Shown: positions 1-6,778 of the stretch, piece after piece
How the letters are laid out: each line of letters begins with the position of its first letter
Numbering within the stretch: position 1 is the first letter of the stretch
Assembly: GCA_022774485.1 (NCBI GenBank)
Contig: JALFLX010000087.1
Span: 1 to 9,074 of the forward strand
From: Bacilli bacterium
GTDB lineage: Bacteria; Bacillota_I; Bacilli_A; RFN20; CAG-288
Direction of reading: 5' to 3'
DNA length: 9,074 nucleotides
Notes under the pieces: model-generated
Database searches by the model: none
Seen by the model: the letters and a program-made list of their open reading frames with translations, nothing else
What the model was told of the DNA's origin: nothing
Program-made: the position numbers and the translations under genes

Positions 1-398
1 GCTGCACGCCGATTCCAGGGGATGACATCATCGGCTTTGTCTCGACAGGACAAGGTGTCAAAGTCCACCGCAAAGATTGCCCCAATGTCAATAGGCCCGA
101 TTCTAAACCAAGACTAATCGATGTCATCTGGAATCCTAACGTCAAAAATTCAAACGGCTATCCTGTCGACTTAGCGATCGAATGTCACGATAGAAACAAC
201 CTGCTCATCGACATTTTAAACGCCATGACAAGCTGCGATGCGAAAGTCATGAAAATCAACGCCAAATACCATCCAAACAGCAATACCACCACAATCGCCT
301 TGACACTGCTTGTCCGTGATCTTGAGCAGCTTGGCCACTTCATTCACACCCTCATGACCATCAAGAGCGTCTTCCAAGTGAAACGCGTATCCCATTAA
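1..398 (+). CDS. rel: Rel/SpoT-family (p)ppGpp synthetase/hydrolase, C-terminal fragment
   Basis: Partial gene, open at the left edge; the readable frame begins at base 3 and gives 131 residues before TAA. The visible part is the regulatory tail of a long RelA/SpoT protein. It has the zinc-finger/RIS domain (C-T-P-I-P-G-D-D-I-I-G near the start, then VHRKDCPN at about residues 21-28 of the fragment), followed by an ACT domain from about residue 52 to the end (VDLAIECHDRNNLLIDILNAM, then a second beta-alpha-beta unit). In this family the tail senses ribosome/uncharged-tRNA status and controls the N-terminal hydrolase and synthetase domains, which lie outside the window. The two bases before the first Cys codon fit the usual Cys-Cys pair. 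The gene is followed after 9 bp by hisS. Whether the enzyme is bifunctional cannot be judged without the N-terminus. Confidence 0.93.
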   Translation, partial: CTPIPGDDIIGFVSTGQGVKVHRKDCPNVNRPDSKPRLIDVIWNPNVKNSNGYPVDLAIECHDRNNLLIDILNAMTSCDAKVMKINAKYHPNSNTTTIALTLLVRDLEQLGHFIHTLMTIKSVFQVKRVSH

Positions 399-403
399 GG
401 AGG
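397..403 (+). promoter_or_regulatory. Strong ribosome binding site of hisS, overlapping the rel stop codon
   Basis: AAGGAGG starts on the last two bases of the rel TAA stop and lies 4 nt before the hisS ATG at 408. This fixes the hisS start and implies that ribosomes finishing rel are well placed to re-initiate on hisS. The rel-hisS gap is far too short to hold a T-box leader. Confidence 0.85.
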
Positions 404-407
404 AAAT

Positions 408-1664
408 ATGGCAGAACAACAAATCAAACGCCCCAGAGGCACGACAGATTATTACGGGGAGCAGGAGAAGCTCTTTTTAGCCCTTGACTCGATTTTAAAA
501 GCGGAAGCAAAAGCGTATGGAACTACCCCTTGTGAGCTTCCGATGTTTGAAGAAAACAGACTTTTCCACCGCTCTGTCGGAGAAGGAAGCGATATCGTCT
601 TAAAAGAGACCTTTGACTTAGTGAAAAAAGGCGACAAGGATTTTACCTTGCGCCCTGAATTCACCGCTTCTGTTTCTCGTATGGTCATCGAGAATAAGCT
701 TTATAACTCTCCGGATATGCCGCTCAGAATCAGCTATTTAGGTCCAGTCTTCCGCTATGAGAGACCACAGACAGGAAGACTTCGTCAGTTCTATCAGTTC
801 GGTGCGGAATTCATCGATACCAAGATTGATTTAGCCTCCACGTTAGACGCTTTCCTCTTTGCCTTGACTGCAGCGGAAAAAGCGCTCGGACACAAAGTCA
901 TCGCTAAGATCAATTTCTTAGGAAGCTTAGAGAGTAGAGAAAACTATAAAGCTGCCTTAAAAGCGTTCTTTGCGCCGCATGTCGATTCTATGTGCGATGA
1001 TTGCAAGAGACGCTTTGAAGTCAATCCTCTCCGCATCTTAGACTGCAAAGTGCAAGAGGATCAGGAAATTTGTAAGGATGCTCCGAAGATTAAAGATTAT
1101 CTAAGCGAAGAAGATCAAAAAGAGTATCAAAATATCCTCAAAGCCTTAGATGATATCGGTGTCTCTTATGAAGTTGATGACTCTTTGGTCAGAGGACTTG
1201 ATTATTACACTGGTCTTGTCTTTGAACTTTACGATTCGATCAACACTACCTTAGGCGCGATCGGAGGCGGCGGAAAATACGCTAGCTTAATGAGACAGAT
1301 CGGCGGTCCGGACATGGAAGGAATCGGCTTCAGCTTAGGCATGGAACGCCTTTTATTAGCGCTCACTGAGCAGAGAAAACAAGAGCTCTTACAAGAGGAA
1401 AGCTTAGACTACTTCCTCATCGATTTTGCCCGCGATGGCTTTGGATCCTATGTCGCAAGCAAACTAAGAGAAAAAGGCTATTCTGTCACATTCAGCTCCT
1501 ATTCAAGAGCCTTAGGTGGCGCTTTCAAAATGGCTGACCGCTTAAAAGCCAAAAATGCGTTGATCATCGAACAGGATCACAGAATCCAAAAGAAAGATAT
1601 GCTGACAAGAAATCAAATCGAGGTCAGTCTCGATTCGCTTCTAAAGGAGGAACATCATGCTTAG
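408..1664 (+). CDS. hisS: Histidyl-tRNA synthetase
   Basis: Class II aminoacyl-tRNA synthetase that charges tRNA-His with histidine in the cytoplasm. The 418 residues match the normal bacterial HisRS length. Visible landmarks are RPRGTTDYY at 8-16, TLRPE at 80-84, motif 2 (FRYERPQTGRLRQFYQFG at 115-132), the histidine signature RGLDYYTG at 262-269, GAIGGGGKYASL at 283-294 and motif 3 (GIGFSLGMERLLLAL at 305-319). An anticodon-binding domain follows from about 333. NPLRILDCK at 206-214 is typical of the insertion domain. Residue 85 is Phe where most HisRS have Gly in the RPEGT stretch. The ATG is supported by AAGGAGG 4 nt upstream. The gene is the second of the rel-hisS-aspS-helicase operon, and its stop overlaps the aspS start by 8 bp. 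Paralogue HisZ is unlikely because both histidine signatures and the C-terminal domain are complete. Confidence 0.97.
   Translation: MAEQQIKRPRGTTDYYGEQEKLFLALDSILKAEAKAYGTTPCELPMFEENRLFHRSVGEGSDIVLKETFDLVKKGDKDFTLRPEFTASVSRMVIENKLYNSPDMPLRISYLGPVFRYERPQTGRLRQFYQFGAEFIDTKIDLASTLDAFLFALTAAEKALGHKVIAKINFLGSLESRENYKAALKAFFAPHVDSMCDDCKRRFEVNPLRILDCKVQEDQEICKDAPKIKDYLSEEDQKEYQNILKALDDIGVSYEVDDSLVRGLDYYTGLVFELYDSINTTLGAIGGGGKYASLMRQIGGPDMEGIGFSLGMERLLLALTEQRKQELLQEESLDYFLIDFARDGFGSYVASKLREKGYSVTFSSYSRALGGAFKMADRLKAKNALIIEQDHRIQKKDMLTRNQIEVSLDSLLKEEHHA
1643..1650 (+). promoter_or_regulatory. Strong ribosome binding site of aspS inside the hisS 3' end
   Basis: AAAGGAGG lies within the last codons of hisS, 6 nt before the aspS ATG at 1657. 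It supports that start and the 8-bp hisS/aspS overlap. Confidence 0.85.
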
Positions 1665-3396
1665 AACACACACCTGCGGAGAGCTTTCACTAAAAGAGAC
1701 AGGAAAAGAAGTCCTTTTAACTGGTTGGGTAAACACTGTCAGAAATTTAGGCTCTCTCTGCTTTGTCGACTTAAGAGACAAATACGGAATCACTCAGCTT
1801 AACATTGCTCCAGAGCTCTACCATCAAAACCCGCTAAAGAGCGAATACTGCATCCAAATCAAAGGTATCGTCCAGAAAAGAGAAGTTGCAAACAAAGAGC
1901 TTCCCACTGGCGACATCGAAGTCAAAGTCAGTGAAATCACCATCTATTCCAAATCAGAACTCACTCCTTTTGAGATCAAAGATGACACCACTGCAAGTGA
2001 AGATTTACGCTTAGAATATCGCTATCTCGATTTGAGAAGACCGAAGATGCAGCGTTATTTAGAAGTGAGAAATCTCATCAACCGTTACACCAGAGAATAC
2101 CTCTATGAGAACGGCTTTACTGAAATTGATACTCCAACCTTAATCAAATCCACTCCAGAAGGTGCGAGAGACTATCTTGTACCCTCGAGAATCTATCCGG
2201 GAAGCTTCTATGCTCTCCCCCAGTCTCCTCAGCTTTACAAACAGCTTCTCATGATTGCAGGAGCAGACCGTTACTTCCAATTAGCTCACTGCTATAGAGA
2301 TGAAGATCAAAGAGCAGACAGACAGCCAGAATTCATGCAAATTGACTGTGAGATGTCTTTTGTCGAGCGTGAGGATGTCTTAACAATCATCGAGGGCTTA
2401 GTCAAATATCTTTTCAAGAAGATTCGCAATGTAGAGCTTCCTGATTTCTTGAGAATGGACTACTTCGATGCGATCTATCATTACGGTAGTGATAAACCGG
2501 ATCTCAGATACGACATGAAGATTCAGGAAGTGACTGACTGCTTGAAAGACTGTGGCTTTGTCGCTTATGAAGGAAAGAGCATCAACTGCTTTGTCGTTCC
2601 CGCTGTTGCCAAAGACACCACGAGAAAGATCATTGACAACGACAATCTCTTAGCGAAGAAATACAAAGTCTTCGGTGTTTCCCACCTCAAATTCTTCAAT
2701 GGAAAATTCGAAGGAAACATCGTCAAGAACATCAAAGCAGAGTGCCTTGATGCGTTAGCGAACCGTTTAGCGGTAAAAGAAGATGACCTAGTCATCCTCT
2801 GCGCGGATGCAAAGAAAGAGAAAGCGTGCCTTGCCTTAGGTGCCTTACGTGTCGCTTATGCTAAGAAGTTAGGACTTGACCGCAAAGATGTCTTTAAGCC
2901 TGTCTTCATCATCAACTGGCCGCTCTTTGAACGAGAAGATGATGGTCATATCGAATCACTTTCCAATCCTTTCACCCGCCCGTTAGACGAAGATTTGAAA
3001 TATTTTGATAGCGATCCGACCAAGATCCGCTCCACAAGCTACGACACGGTTTTAAACGGCGTAGAGCTCTCCTCTGGCGCCTTGCGTATCCACGATAGTC
3101 AGATTCAAGAGAAAGTTTTCTCTCTCTTAGGATTGACAGAAGAAGATATCCATAACCGCTTTGGCTTCTTTGTCAAAGCCTTAAAGTACGGCGTCCCACC
3201 GGAAGGTGGCTTTGGTATCGGTATCGAGCGCTTAGCAATGGAGCTTTGTGACACTGACAACGTCCGCGACGTTGTCGCGTTCCCGAAGAACTTAAAAGCC
3301 TATGAGCCGATGAGCCAGTGCCCGAGCAGAGTCCCCGATGCTGATGTTGAGATCTTAGGATTAAAAGTCGTCGAGAAAGAAGAAGAACATGAGTGA
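1657..3396 (+). CDS. aspS: Aspartyl-tRNA synthetase (bacterial type, with GAD insertion)
   Basis: Class IIb synthetase charging tRNA-Asp. The 579 residues are close to the usual bacterial length of about 590. The N-terminal OB-fold anticodon domain covers about 1-105. The catalytic core carries YRYLDLRR at 121-128, the flipping-loop region TPEGARDYLVPSR at 166-178, QSPQLYKQ at 189-196, motif 2 (YRDEDQRADRQPEF at 213-226) and motif 3 (GFGIGIERLAMEL at 518-530). A bacterial GAD-type insertion occupies about 285-415. Leu31 in RNLGSL resembles the discriminating E. coli-type enzyme (Leu) rather than non-discriminating AspRS (His); this comparison is from memory of the family. The usual bacterial HHPFT reads SNPFT at 436-440, which is unusual. 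The start is set by AAAGGAGG. The TGA stop overlaps the helicase start by 8 bp. Confidence 0.97.
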   Translation: MLRTHTCGELSLKETGKEVLLTGWVNTVRNLGSLCFVDLRDKYGITQLNIAPELYHQNPLKSEYCIQIKGIVQKREVANKELPTGDIEVKVSEITIYSKSELTPFEIKDDTTASEDLRLEYRYLDLRRPKMQRYLEVRNLINRYTREYLYENGFTEIDTPTLIKSTPEGARDYLVPSRIYPGSFYALPQSPQLYKQLLMIAGADRYFQLAHCYRDEDQRADRQPEFMQIDCEMSFVEREDVLTIIEGLVKYLFKKIRNVELPDFLRMDYFDAIYHYGSDKPDLRYDMKIQEVTDCLKDCGFVAYEGKSINCFVVPAVAKDTTRKIIDNDNLLAKKYKVFGVSHLKFFNGKFEGNIVKNIKAECLDALANRLAVKEDDLVILCADAKKEKACLALGALRVAYAKKLGLDRKDVFKPVFIINWPLFEREDDGHIESLSNPFTRPLDEDLKYFDSDPTKIRSTSYDTVLNGVELSSGALRIHDSQIQEKVFSLLGLTEEDIHNRFGFFVKALKYGVPPEGGFGIGIERLAMELCDTDNVRDVVAFPKNLKAYEPMSQCPSRVPDADVEILGLKVVEKEEEHE

Positions 3397-4753
3397 AAAA
3401 CTGCCCTTTGGTTCCACTGCTTTAAAACCTGAAATTGTCAACCTCTTGAAAGAAGATGGTTTTTTGACAATGTCTGATATTCAAGCGAAAACCATTCCCC
3501 AGTTGCTGCGGGGAAAAAACGTCTTAGCCCTCTCAGAAACCGGCACTGGTAAAACCCTTGCCTTTGCGCTTCCAATCCTTTCCATGCTTGAAGAAAACGA
3601 CAGCGTCGAAGCTATTATCCTCTCACCCACAGTCGCACTCTTAGATCAGATAAAAAGCGTGTTTGAAAGCTTTACGAGAAGACTGGGTTTAAAAGAAGAT
3701 GCGGTGAAGACAATCTATTCTAAAAACGACTACAATAGATCCAAACCGAAAATTGTCTTGACAACACCCACCATGTTTTTAAGCCTCTCAAGCCATTATG
3801 TCTTAGCCAATGTCAAACACATCATCATCGATGAAGGAGATATGATCCTCTTCGATGGCTTTGATGATTCTTTAAAGAACATGGCGAAATTCATCGATAA
3901 GAAATTGGTCTCCTTCTTCTCTGCCTCCTTAAAAGAACAGCAGATCAAAGGAGTGAAAAGCAAACTCAAAATCGAGACAGTGATCGATGTCAGGAAAAAA
4001 ATCACCAACGATACTGTCTCTCACCATTTGGTGGATTATCGAACCCTTAGTAAAGCAGAAGCGCTCTACCACTTCATGGAGCAGAAAAAGCCTTATAAGA
4101 CAATCGCCTTTGTCTCCTCAAAAGAAGAACTCTACGAAGTCTTTGAAAGCTTAAAAGCTCTCTCTTTGAAACCTCTTATCGTACACGGAGGACTTGAAAA
4201 ACGAGAGATTAAAAATGTCCTCAATCGCTTCAAAAACGAAAACGAACACCTGTTACTTGCTACTGACTTTGTAAGCCGTGGCATCGATATTCCAGAAGTA
4301 GATACCATCCTCTCTTTGTCCCTTTCTAAAGATACTGATTATTACTTCCACAGAGCTGGTAGATGCGGAAGATTCTCTCAAAAAGGTGACTCCTATGTCT
4401 TCTTCACCTACGAAGAGGAAGAGAGCGTCAAACGCGTGAAAGACCTAGTGAGACGCGGTGTGAACTTCGATGCCTATACACTCACCGAAGGAAACCTCCG
4501 CCATCAGAAAGGCTCCTATCAATTTAGAAACATGGGAAAGAAAGACAGAGCAAATCAACAAGAGCTTCAAAAGAAAATCCGCCACGCTGTCAATCAGAAC
4601 AAATCCAAGAAAGTAAAACCCGGATATAAGAAGAAAGTCGCCAAAGCAGTCGAACTTGTCAAATTCAAACACCGCAGAAAAGTTGTCTTAACAAACATCG
4701 CAAAAAGCGGCGGAAACGTCAAAGACTTCCATATGGAAAAGGAAAGACATTAA
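3389..4753 (+). CDS. DEAD-box-family ATP-dependent RNA helicase with variant DEGD motif
   Basis: A 454-residue superfamily 2 RNA helicase, probably acting in mRNA turnover or ribosome assembly. Motifs in order are a Q-motif-like segment (about 5-35, with IQAKTIP), Walker A SETGTGKT at 49-56, motif Ia SPTVAL at 79-84, TTPT at 125-128, Walker B DEGD at 148-151 (canonical DEAD), SAS at 178-180 (canonical SAT), motif IV FVSS at 241-244, motif V ATDFVSRGID at 291-300 and motif VI HRAGRCGR at 321-328. A lysine/arginine-rich tail from about 375 to 433 probably binds RNA. Resemblance to CshB-like helicases of Bacilli is possible but not certain, so no symbol is given. The upstream sequence is only purine-rich (AAAGAAGAAG), so translation probably depends on coupling to aspS through the 8-bp overlap. 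It is the last gene of the operon. Confidence 0.93.
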   Translation: MSEKLPFGSTALKPEIVNLLKEDGFLTMSDIQAKTIPQLLRGKNVLALSETGTGKTLAFALPILSMLEENDSVEAIILSPTVALLDQIKSVFESFTRRLGLKEDAVKTIYSKNDYNRSKPKIVLTTPTMFLSLSSHYVLANVKHIIIDEGDMILFDGFDDSLKNMAKFIDKKLVSFFSASLKEQQIKGVKSKLKIETVIDVRKKITNDTVSHHLVDYRTLSKAEALYHFMEQKKPYKTIAFVSSKEELYEVFESLKALSLKPLIVHGGLEKREIKNVLNRFKNENEHLLLATDFVSRGIDIPEVDTILSLSLSKDTDYYFHRAGRCGRFSQKGDSYVFFTYEEEESVKRVKDLVRRGVNFDAYTLTEGNLRHQKGSYQFRNMGKKDRANQQELQKKIRHAVNQNKSKKVKPGYKKKVAKAVELVKFKHRRKVVLTNIAKSGGNVKDFHMEKERH

Positions 4754-4758
4754 AAAGT

Positions 4759-4787
4759 AAAACAGTCTAGCCATGCTAGACTGTTTT
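4759..4787. terminator. Bidirectional intrinsic terminator between the helicase gene and paralogue 1
   Basis: AAAACAGTCTAGC (4759-4771) and GCTAGACTGTTTT (4775-4787) are perfect complements around a 3-nt loop (CAT). On the + strand the stem runs into TTTTATTTTCT. On the - strand it is followed by TTTTACTTTTT. It sits in the 39-bp gap between two convergent stop codons (4753 and 4793), so it can end both transcripts. Confidence 0.9.
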
Positions 4788-4792
4788 ATTTT

Positions 4793-5500
4793 CTAAGGTA
4801 AGAAATTATCTGGATTCGGGTTACGTTCAACCACCACAGAGAAAAGTATCTCTGCCGATTCAAGAAAGGAACGGAACGTTGTATATTCTGAAACAGTATC
4901 GATGTCGTTGTATTTCGTTCCGGGTAAGAAAGTGAATTTTTCCGTTTTGGTGACAGTTCTTCGAATTGTGCCTTCGACAGAAAAGTCATCATCTACCTCA
5001 TCCCCTGAGAGATTAAAGAAAGGAGTGATACGTTCGGAAGTAGAACCTACTTGGCTTGTTAAGTAACCACCATCAATCAAATCATTCTCTGTCATGTTGA
5101 ATCGAATCTGGAATGCATTGAATTCTAAATAAGGAAGAACAGGACCCGAAGCTTGATAAGTACTTGCATCAAGAGGATCGACTTCATGTTTCGTTCCTAA
5201 AAGAATATCGTAGGTGAAACTAGCAGTGATCGAACAAGACCAAGAACCAGTGTATCTATAATTCTGATCAAAAATAAGTGCAGAAGTCTCAGAAACAGCT
5301 TCACTATTTGCTTTACAATCATAAGAGACAGAGAGTGAAATCTCAGTTTCTTCAAACGAAAAAGCAGGTTCTAAATACAACGAAGAACCAATGGTCTTAG
5401 AATCTACATTCTCATGAAAGACCCAGAGACCAAAACCAGTAGTCGATAACGAGATAAATCCAAGAAGAGGAAGGATGAAACCGAGTAATTTCTTTTTCAT
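4793..5500 (-). CDS. Putative exported protein, TGFGLWVF-motif family, paralogue 1
   Basis: Unrecognised 235-residue protein, first (most downstream) of three tandem paralogues. It starts MKKK, has a hydrophobic segment from about 5 to 28 ending in the invariant TGFGLWVF (21-28), then LYLEPA at 41-46 and IFDQ at 76-79. It ends with the family block FTFLPGTKYNDI (189-200) and YTTFR (206-210). Cys62 and Cys89 could pair. There is no lipobox, LPxTG or C-terminal membrane helix, so the protein is either cleaved and released or held only by its N-terminus. The hydrophobic segment, the F after WV and the LEPA block resemble the SipW-dependent TasA/camelysin signal region, but homology is inferred. 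The start is supported by GAGGT (5505-5509 on the - strand). No clear promoter is visible in the 111 bp upstream. It shares the bidirectional terminator with the helicase gene. Confidence 0.85.
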   Translation of the reverse strand: MKKKLLGFILPLLGFISLSTTGFGLWVFHENVDSKTIGSSLYLEPAFSFEETEISLSVSYDCKANSEAVSETSALIFDQNYRYTGSWSCSITASFTYDILLGTKHEVDPLDASTYQASGPVLPYLEFNAFQIRFNMTENDLIDGGYLTSQVGSTSERITPFFNLSGDEVDDDFSVEGTIRRTVTKTEKFTFLPGTKYNDIDTVSEYTTFRSFLESAEILFSVVVERNPNPDNFLP

Positions 5501-5570
5501 ATTGACCTCAGAAAGTTAATAGGTAGAATTATTTTACTAATATGAGTTACTGACTTAAATACACTAGTTG

Positions 5571-5595
5571 TAAAAAGAGGACCCGAAGGTCCTCT
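5571..5595 (-). terminator. UUCG-tetraloop terminator downstream of paralogue 2
   Basis: Read on the - strand, AGAGGACC (5595-5588), loop TTCG (5587-5584) and GGTCCTCT (5583-5576) form a perfect 8-bp stem capped by a C(UUCG)G tetraloop. TTTTTA follows immediately. It lies 16 bp past the stop of paralogue 2 and indicates that paralogue 1 is transcribed separately. Confidence 0.92.
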
Positions 5596-5611
5596 GAATG
5601 AGTAAAGAAGA

Positions 5612-6313
5612 TTAATTATCGGTATTAGCGAATGAAGCAGTAAAGTTCATTGTGCCAGAAGAAATAGCAGTTCTTAATGTCTCATAGGCACCCTTATCTT
5701 TAATGTTATTATAAGTATTACTAGGGTGGAAAGAAAAATGATAGGTATGGCTAATTGCTTTAGTCGTAGCTAAGCTTGCCATATCGGCTGTTAAGAACGT
5801 ATTAAATTCGGATAATTTCTGAGTTTGTCCACCAGAAATTCCCGTATCAAGTTCAATATATTGAGCTAAGGTTTGATCCCATGAAACAGTAACAGTATAC
5901 TTCTCCAATCTACCTGATAATTCACCTTTATCAGCTTCGCCGAATGCTACATCAGCAGCGGAAGCATAAGTTCCATCATAAACAGATGAATTCACATCTG
6001 CCTTTGTAGTGCCATCTAAGACATCAAAAGAAACCTTAACAGTAATATCAATCTGCCATGCCTCCGAAGTTACACCAATGTAGTCTTGATCGAAAATCAT
6101 TTTAGTAGTAGCAGCATCCTTTTTATTTACGACACTCACATCAGTTACAGTTAAGGCATTAGTATTGAACTGAATCGCTGGTTCAAGATATAAACCAGCA
6201 CCAGCAGTTTTACTTTCGACATTGGTCTTGAACACCCAAAGACCAAAACCAGTGCCAGAGAGGGCAACACCAGCAACGACAGGTAAGAGAACGGCAAGTA
6301 AATTCTTTTTCAT
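5612..6313 (-). CDS. Putative exported protein, TGFGLWVF-motif family, paralogue 2
   Basis: Unrecognised 233-residue protein, the middle tandem paralogue. I chose the ATG at 6313 (MKKNLL) over one seven codons upstream because AAGGAGAT lies 7 nt before it and the N-terminus then aligns without gaps to both paralogues. It shares 32 of its first 47 residues with paralogue 3. It carries the hydrophobic segment, TGFGLWVF at 21-28, LYLEPA at 41-46, IFDQ at 73-76, FSFHPSNTYNNI at 193-204 and YETLR at 210-214. It has no cysteine, lipobox, sortase motif or second membrane segment. Its composition, rich in Thr, Ser, Ala and Val with alternating hydrophobic residues, suggests a beta-rich extracellular domain; this is inference. 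It appears to be its own transcription unit, with a candidate promoter at 6366-6393 and a UUCG terminator. Function unknown; a TasA/camelysin-like matrix or fibre protein is one possibility. Confidence 0.87.
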   Translation of the reverse strand: MKKNLLAVLLPVVAGVALSGTGFGLWVFKTNVESKTAGAGLYLEPAIQFNTNALTVTDVSVVNKKDAATTKMIFDQDYIGVTSEAWQIDITVKVSFDVLDGTTKADVNSSVYDGTYASAADVAFGEADKGELSGRLEKYTVTVSWDQTLAQYIELDTGISGGQTQKLSEFNTFLTADMASLATTKAISHTYHFSFHPSNTYNNIKDKGAYETLRTAISSGTMNFTASFANTDN

Positions 6314-6320
6314 ATTAGTT

Positions 6321-6328
6321 ATCTCCTT
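6321..6328 (-). promoter_or_regulatory. Ribosome binding site that sets the start of paralogue 2
   Basis: AAGGAGAT on the - strand is spaced 7 nt from the ATG at 6313. The in-frame ATG at 6334 would place this site inside the coding region, so the shorter product is preferred. Confidence 0.85.
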
Positions 6329-6330
6329 AA

Positions 6331-6354
6331 ACACGGGCGTAAGCCCTTGAAAGT
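6331..6354 (-). promoter_or_regulatory. 5'-UTR hairpin of paralogue 2
   Basis: On the - strand GGGC, loop TTAC, GCCC (6346-6335) forms a GC-rich stem. Flanking ACAC and GTGT can extend the pairing across an internal loop. It ends just upstream of the AAGGAGAT site, and close to the 5' end of the transcript if the candidate promoter is right. A 5'-stabilising hairpin or modest translational control are both possible. Confidence 0.4.
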
Positions 6355-6365
6355 GTGAATATTAA

Positions 6366-6393
6366 ACTATAAAAGGGAAAAAAATAATAGCAA
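6366..6393 (-). promoter_or_regulatory. Candidate sigma-A promoter of paralogue 2
   Basis: On the - strand, TTGCTA (6393-6388), a 16-bp spacer and TATAGT (6371-6366) match the -35 and -10 consensus at 4/6 and 5/6. Overlapping alternatives are a TGCTATTAT extended -10 (6392-6384) and a TTGACA (6405-6400) without a well-spaced -10. The exact choice is uncertain. Confidence 0.4.
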
Positions 6394-6409
6394 AATGCTT
6401 GTCAAAAAA

Positions 6410-6485
6410 GTGCTAAAGTAAGGTTGTTTATTCGTTTAATGAAATAAAAACTATTTTATTGTCTAGTGCTAAAAAGGTGCTAAAG
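6410..6485. repeat. Three direct GTGCTAAA-type repeats upstream of paralogue 2
   Basis: GTGCTAAAG occurs at 6410-6418 and 6477-6485, and GTGCTAAAAAG at 6466-6476. The last two are directly adjacent. All lie upstream of the candidate promoter of paralogue 2, where a regulator could bind. They could also be chance similarity in AT-rich DNA. Confidence 0.45.
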
Positions 6486-6778
6486 TTTGCAATTTTTGTG
6501 TGTAACGGCTTAAATAATATGCGTTTTACAATATTTTTTCGAAAAAACATGTTATTTTTCGATATAAGCTATTTTGCTGAAAAATTTTTGACATTTTTTT
6601 ATTTTGTAAAAATATAAGGTGTTTATTCTTTTATGAAATCGTGAATATAAGAACAGATTTTTGGATATGCATTCCTATCGATGTTGACTTTGGATGTATA
6701 GAAAGAGAGGGAATTCTTTTAGAAACACTGTTTTGTTTGGATGCCTCTGTCTTCGATTAATCATGTTTTGCAGGGGTA

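Larger units (their letters stand above)
6314..6778. other. 465-bp AT-rich intergenic region between paralogues 3 and 2
   Basis: No convincing gene is visible on either strand. Apart from the leader and promoter of paralogue 2, it contains three GTGCTAAA-type repeats, a TTGCAAT copy, a TTTTTTCGAAAAAA palindrome (6534-6547), and an overlapping CGAAAAA/TTTTTCG stem (6540-6561). No clear T-tailed terminator follows the stop of paralogue 3 at 6779. Transcription of paralogue 3 may therefore run into this region, or end by a mechanism not obvious from sequence. Confidence 0.6.

Noticed and set aside
4793..6313. Lipoprotein or sortase-anchored interpretation of the paralogues
   Set aside because: No Cys lipobox follows the hydrophobic segment and no LPxTG-type motif or C-terminal membrane helix is present.
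6314..6334. Seven-residue N-terminal extension of paralogue 2
   Set aside because: The downstream ATG has a strong AAGGAGAT and aligns exactly with the starts of paralogues 1 and 3.
6678..6764. Short - strand reading frame starting at the ATG at 6764, about 29 codons, downstream of paralogue 3
   Set aside because: No ribosome binding site, no recognisable sequence features and too short; likely chance.
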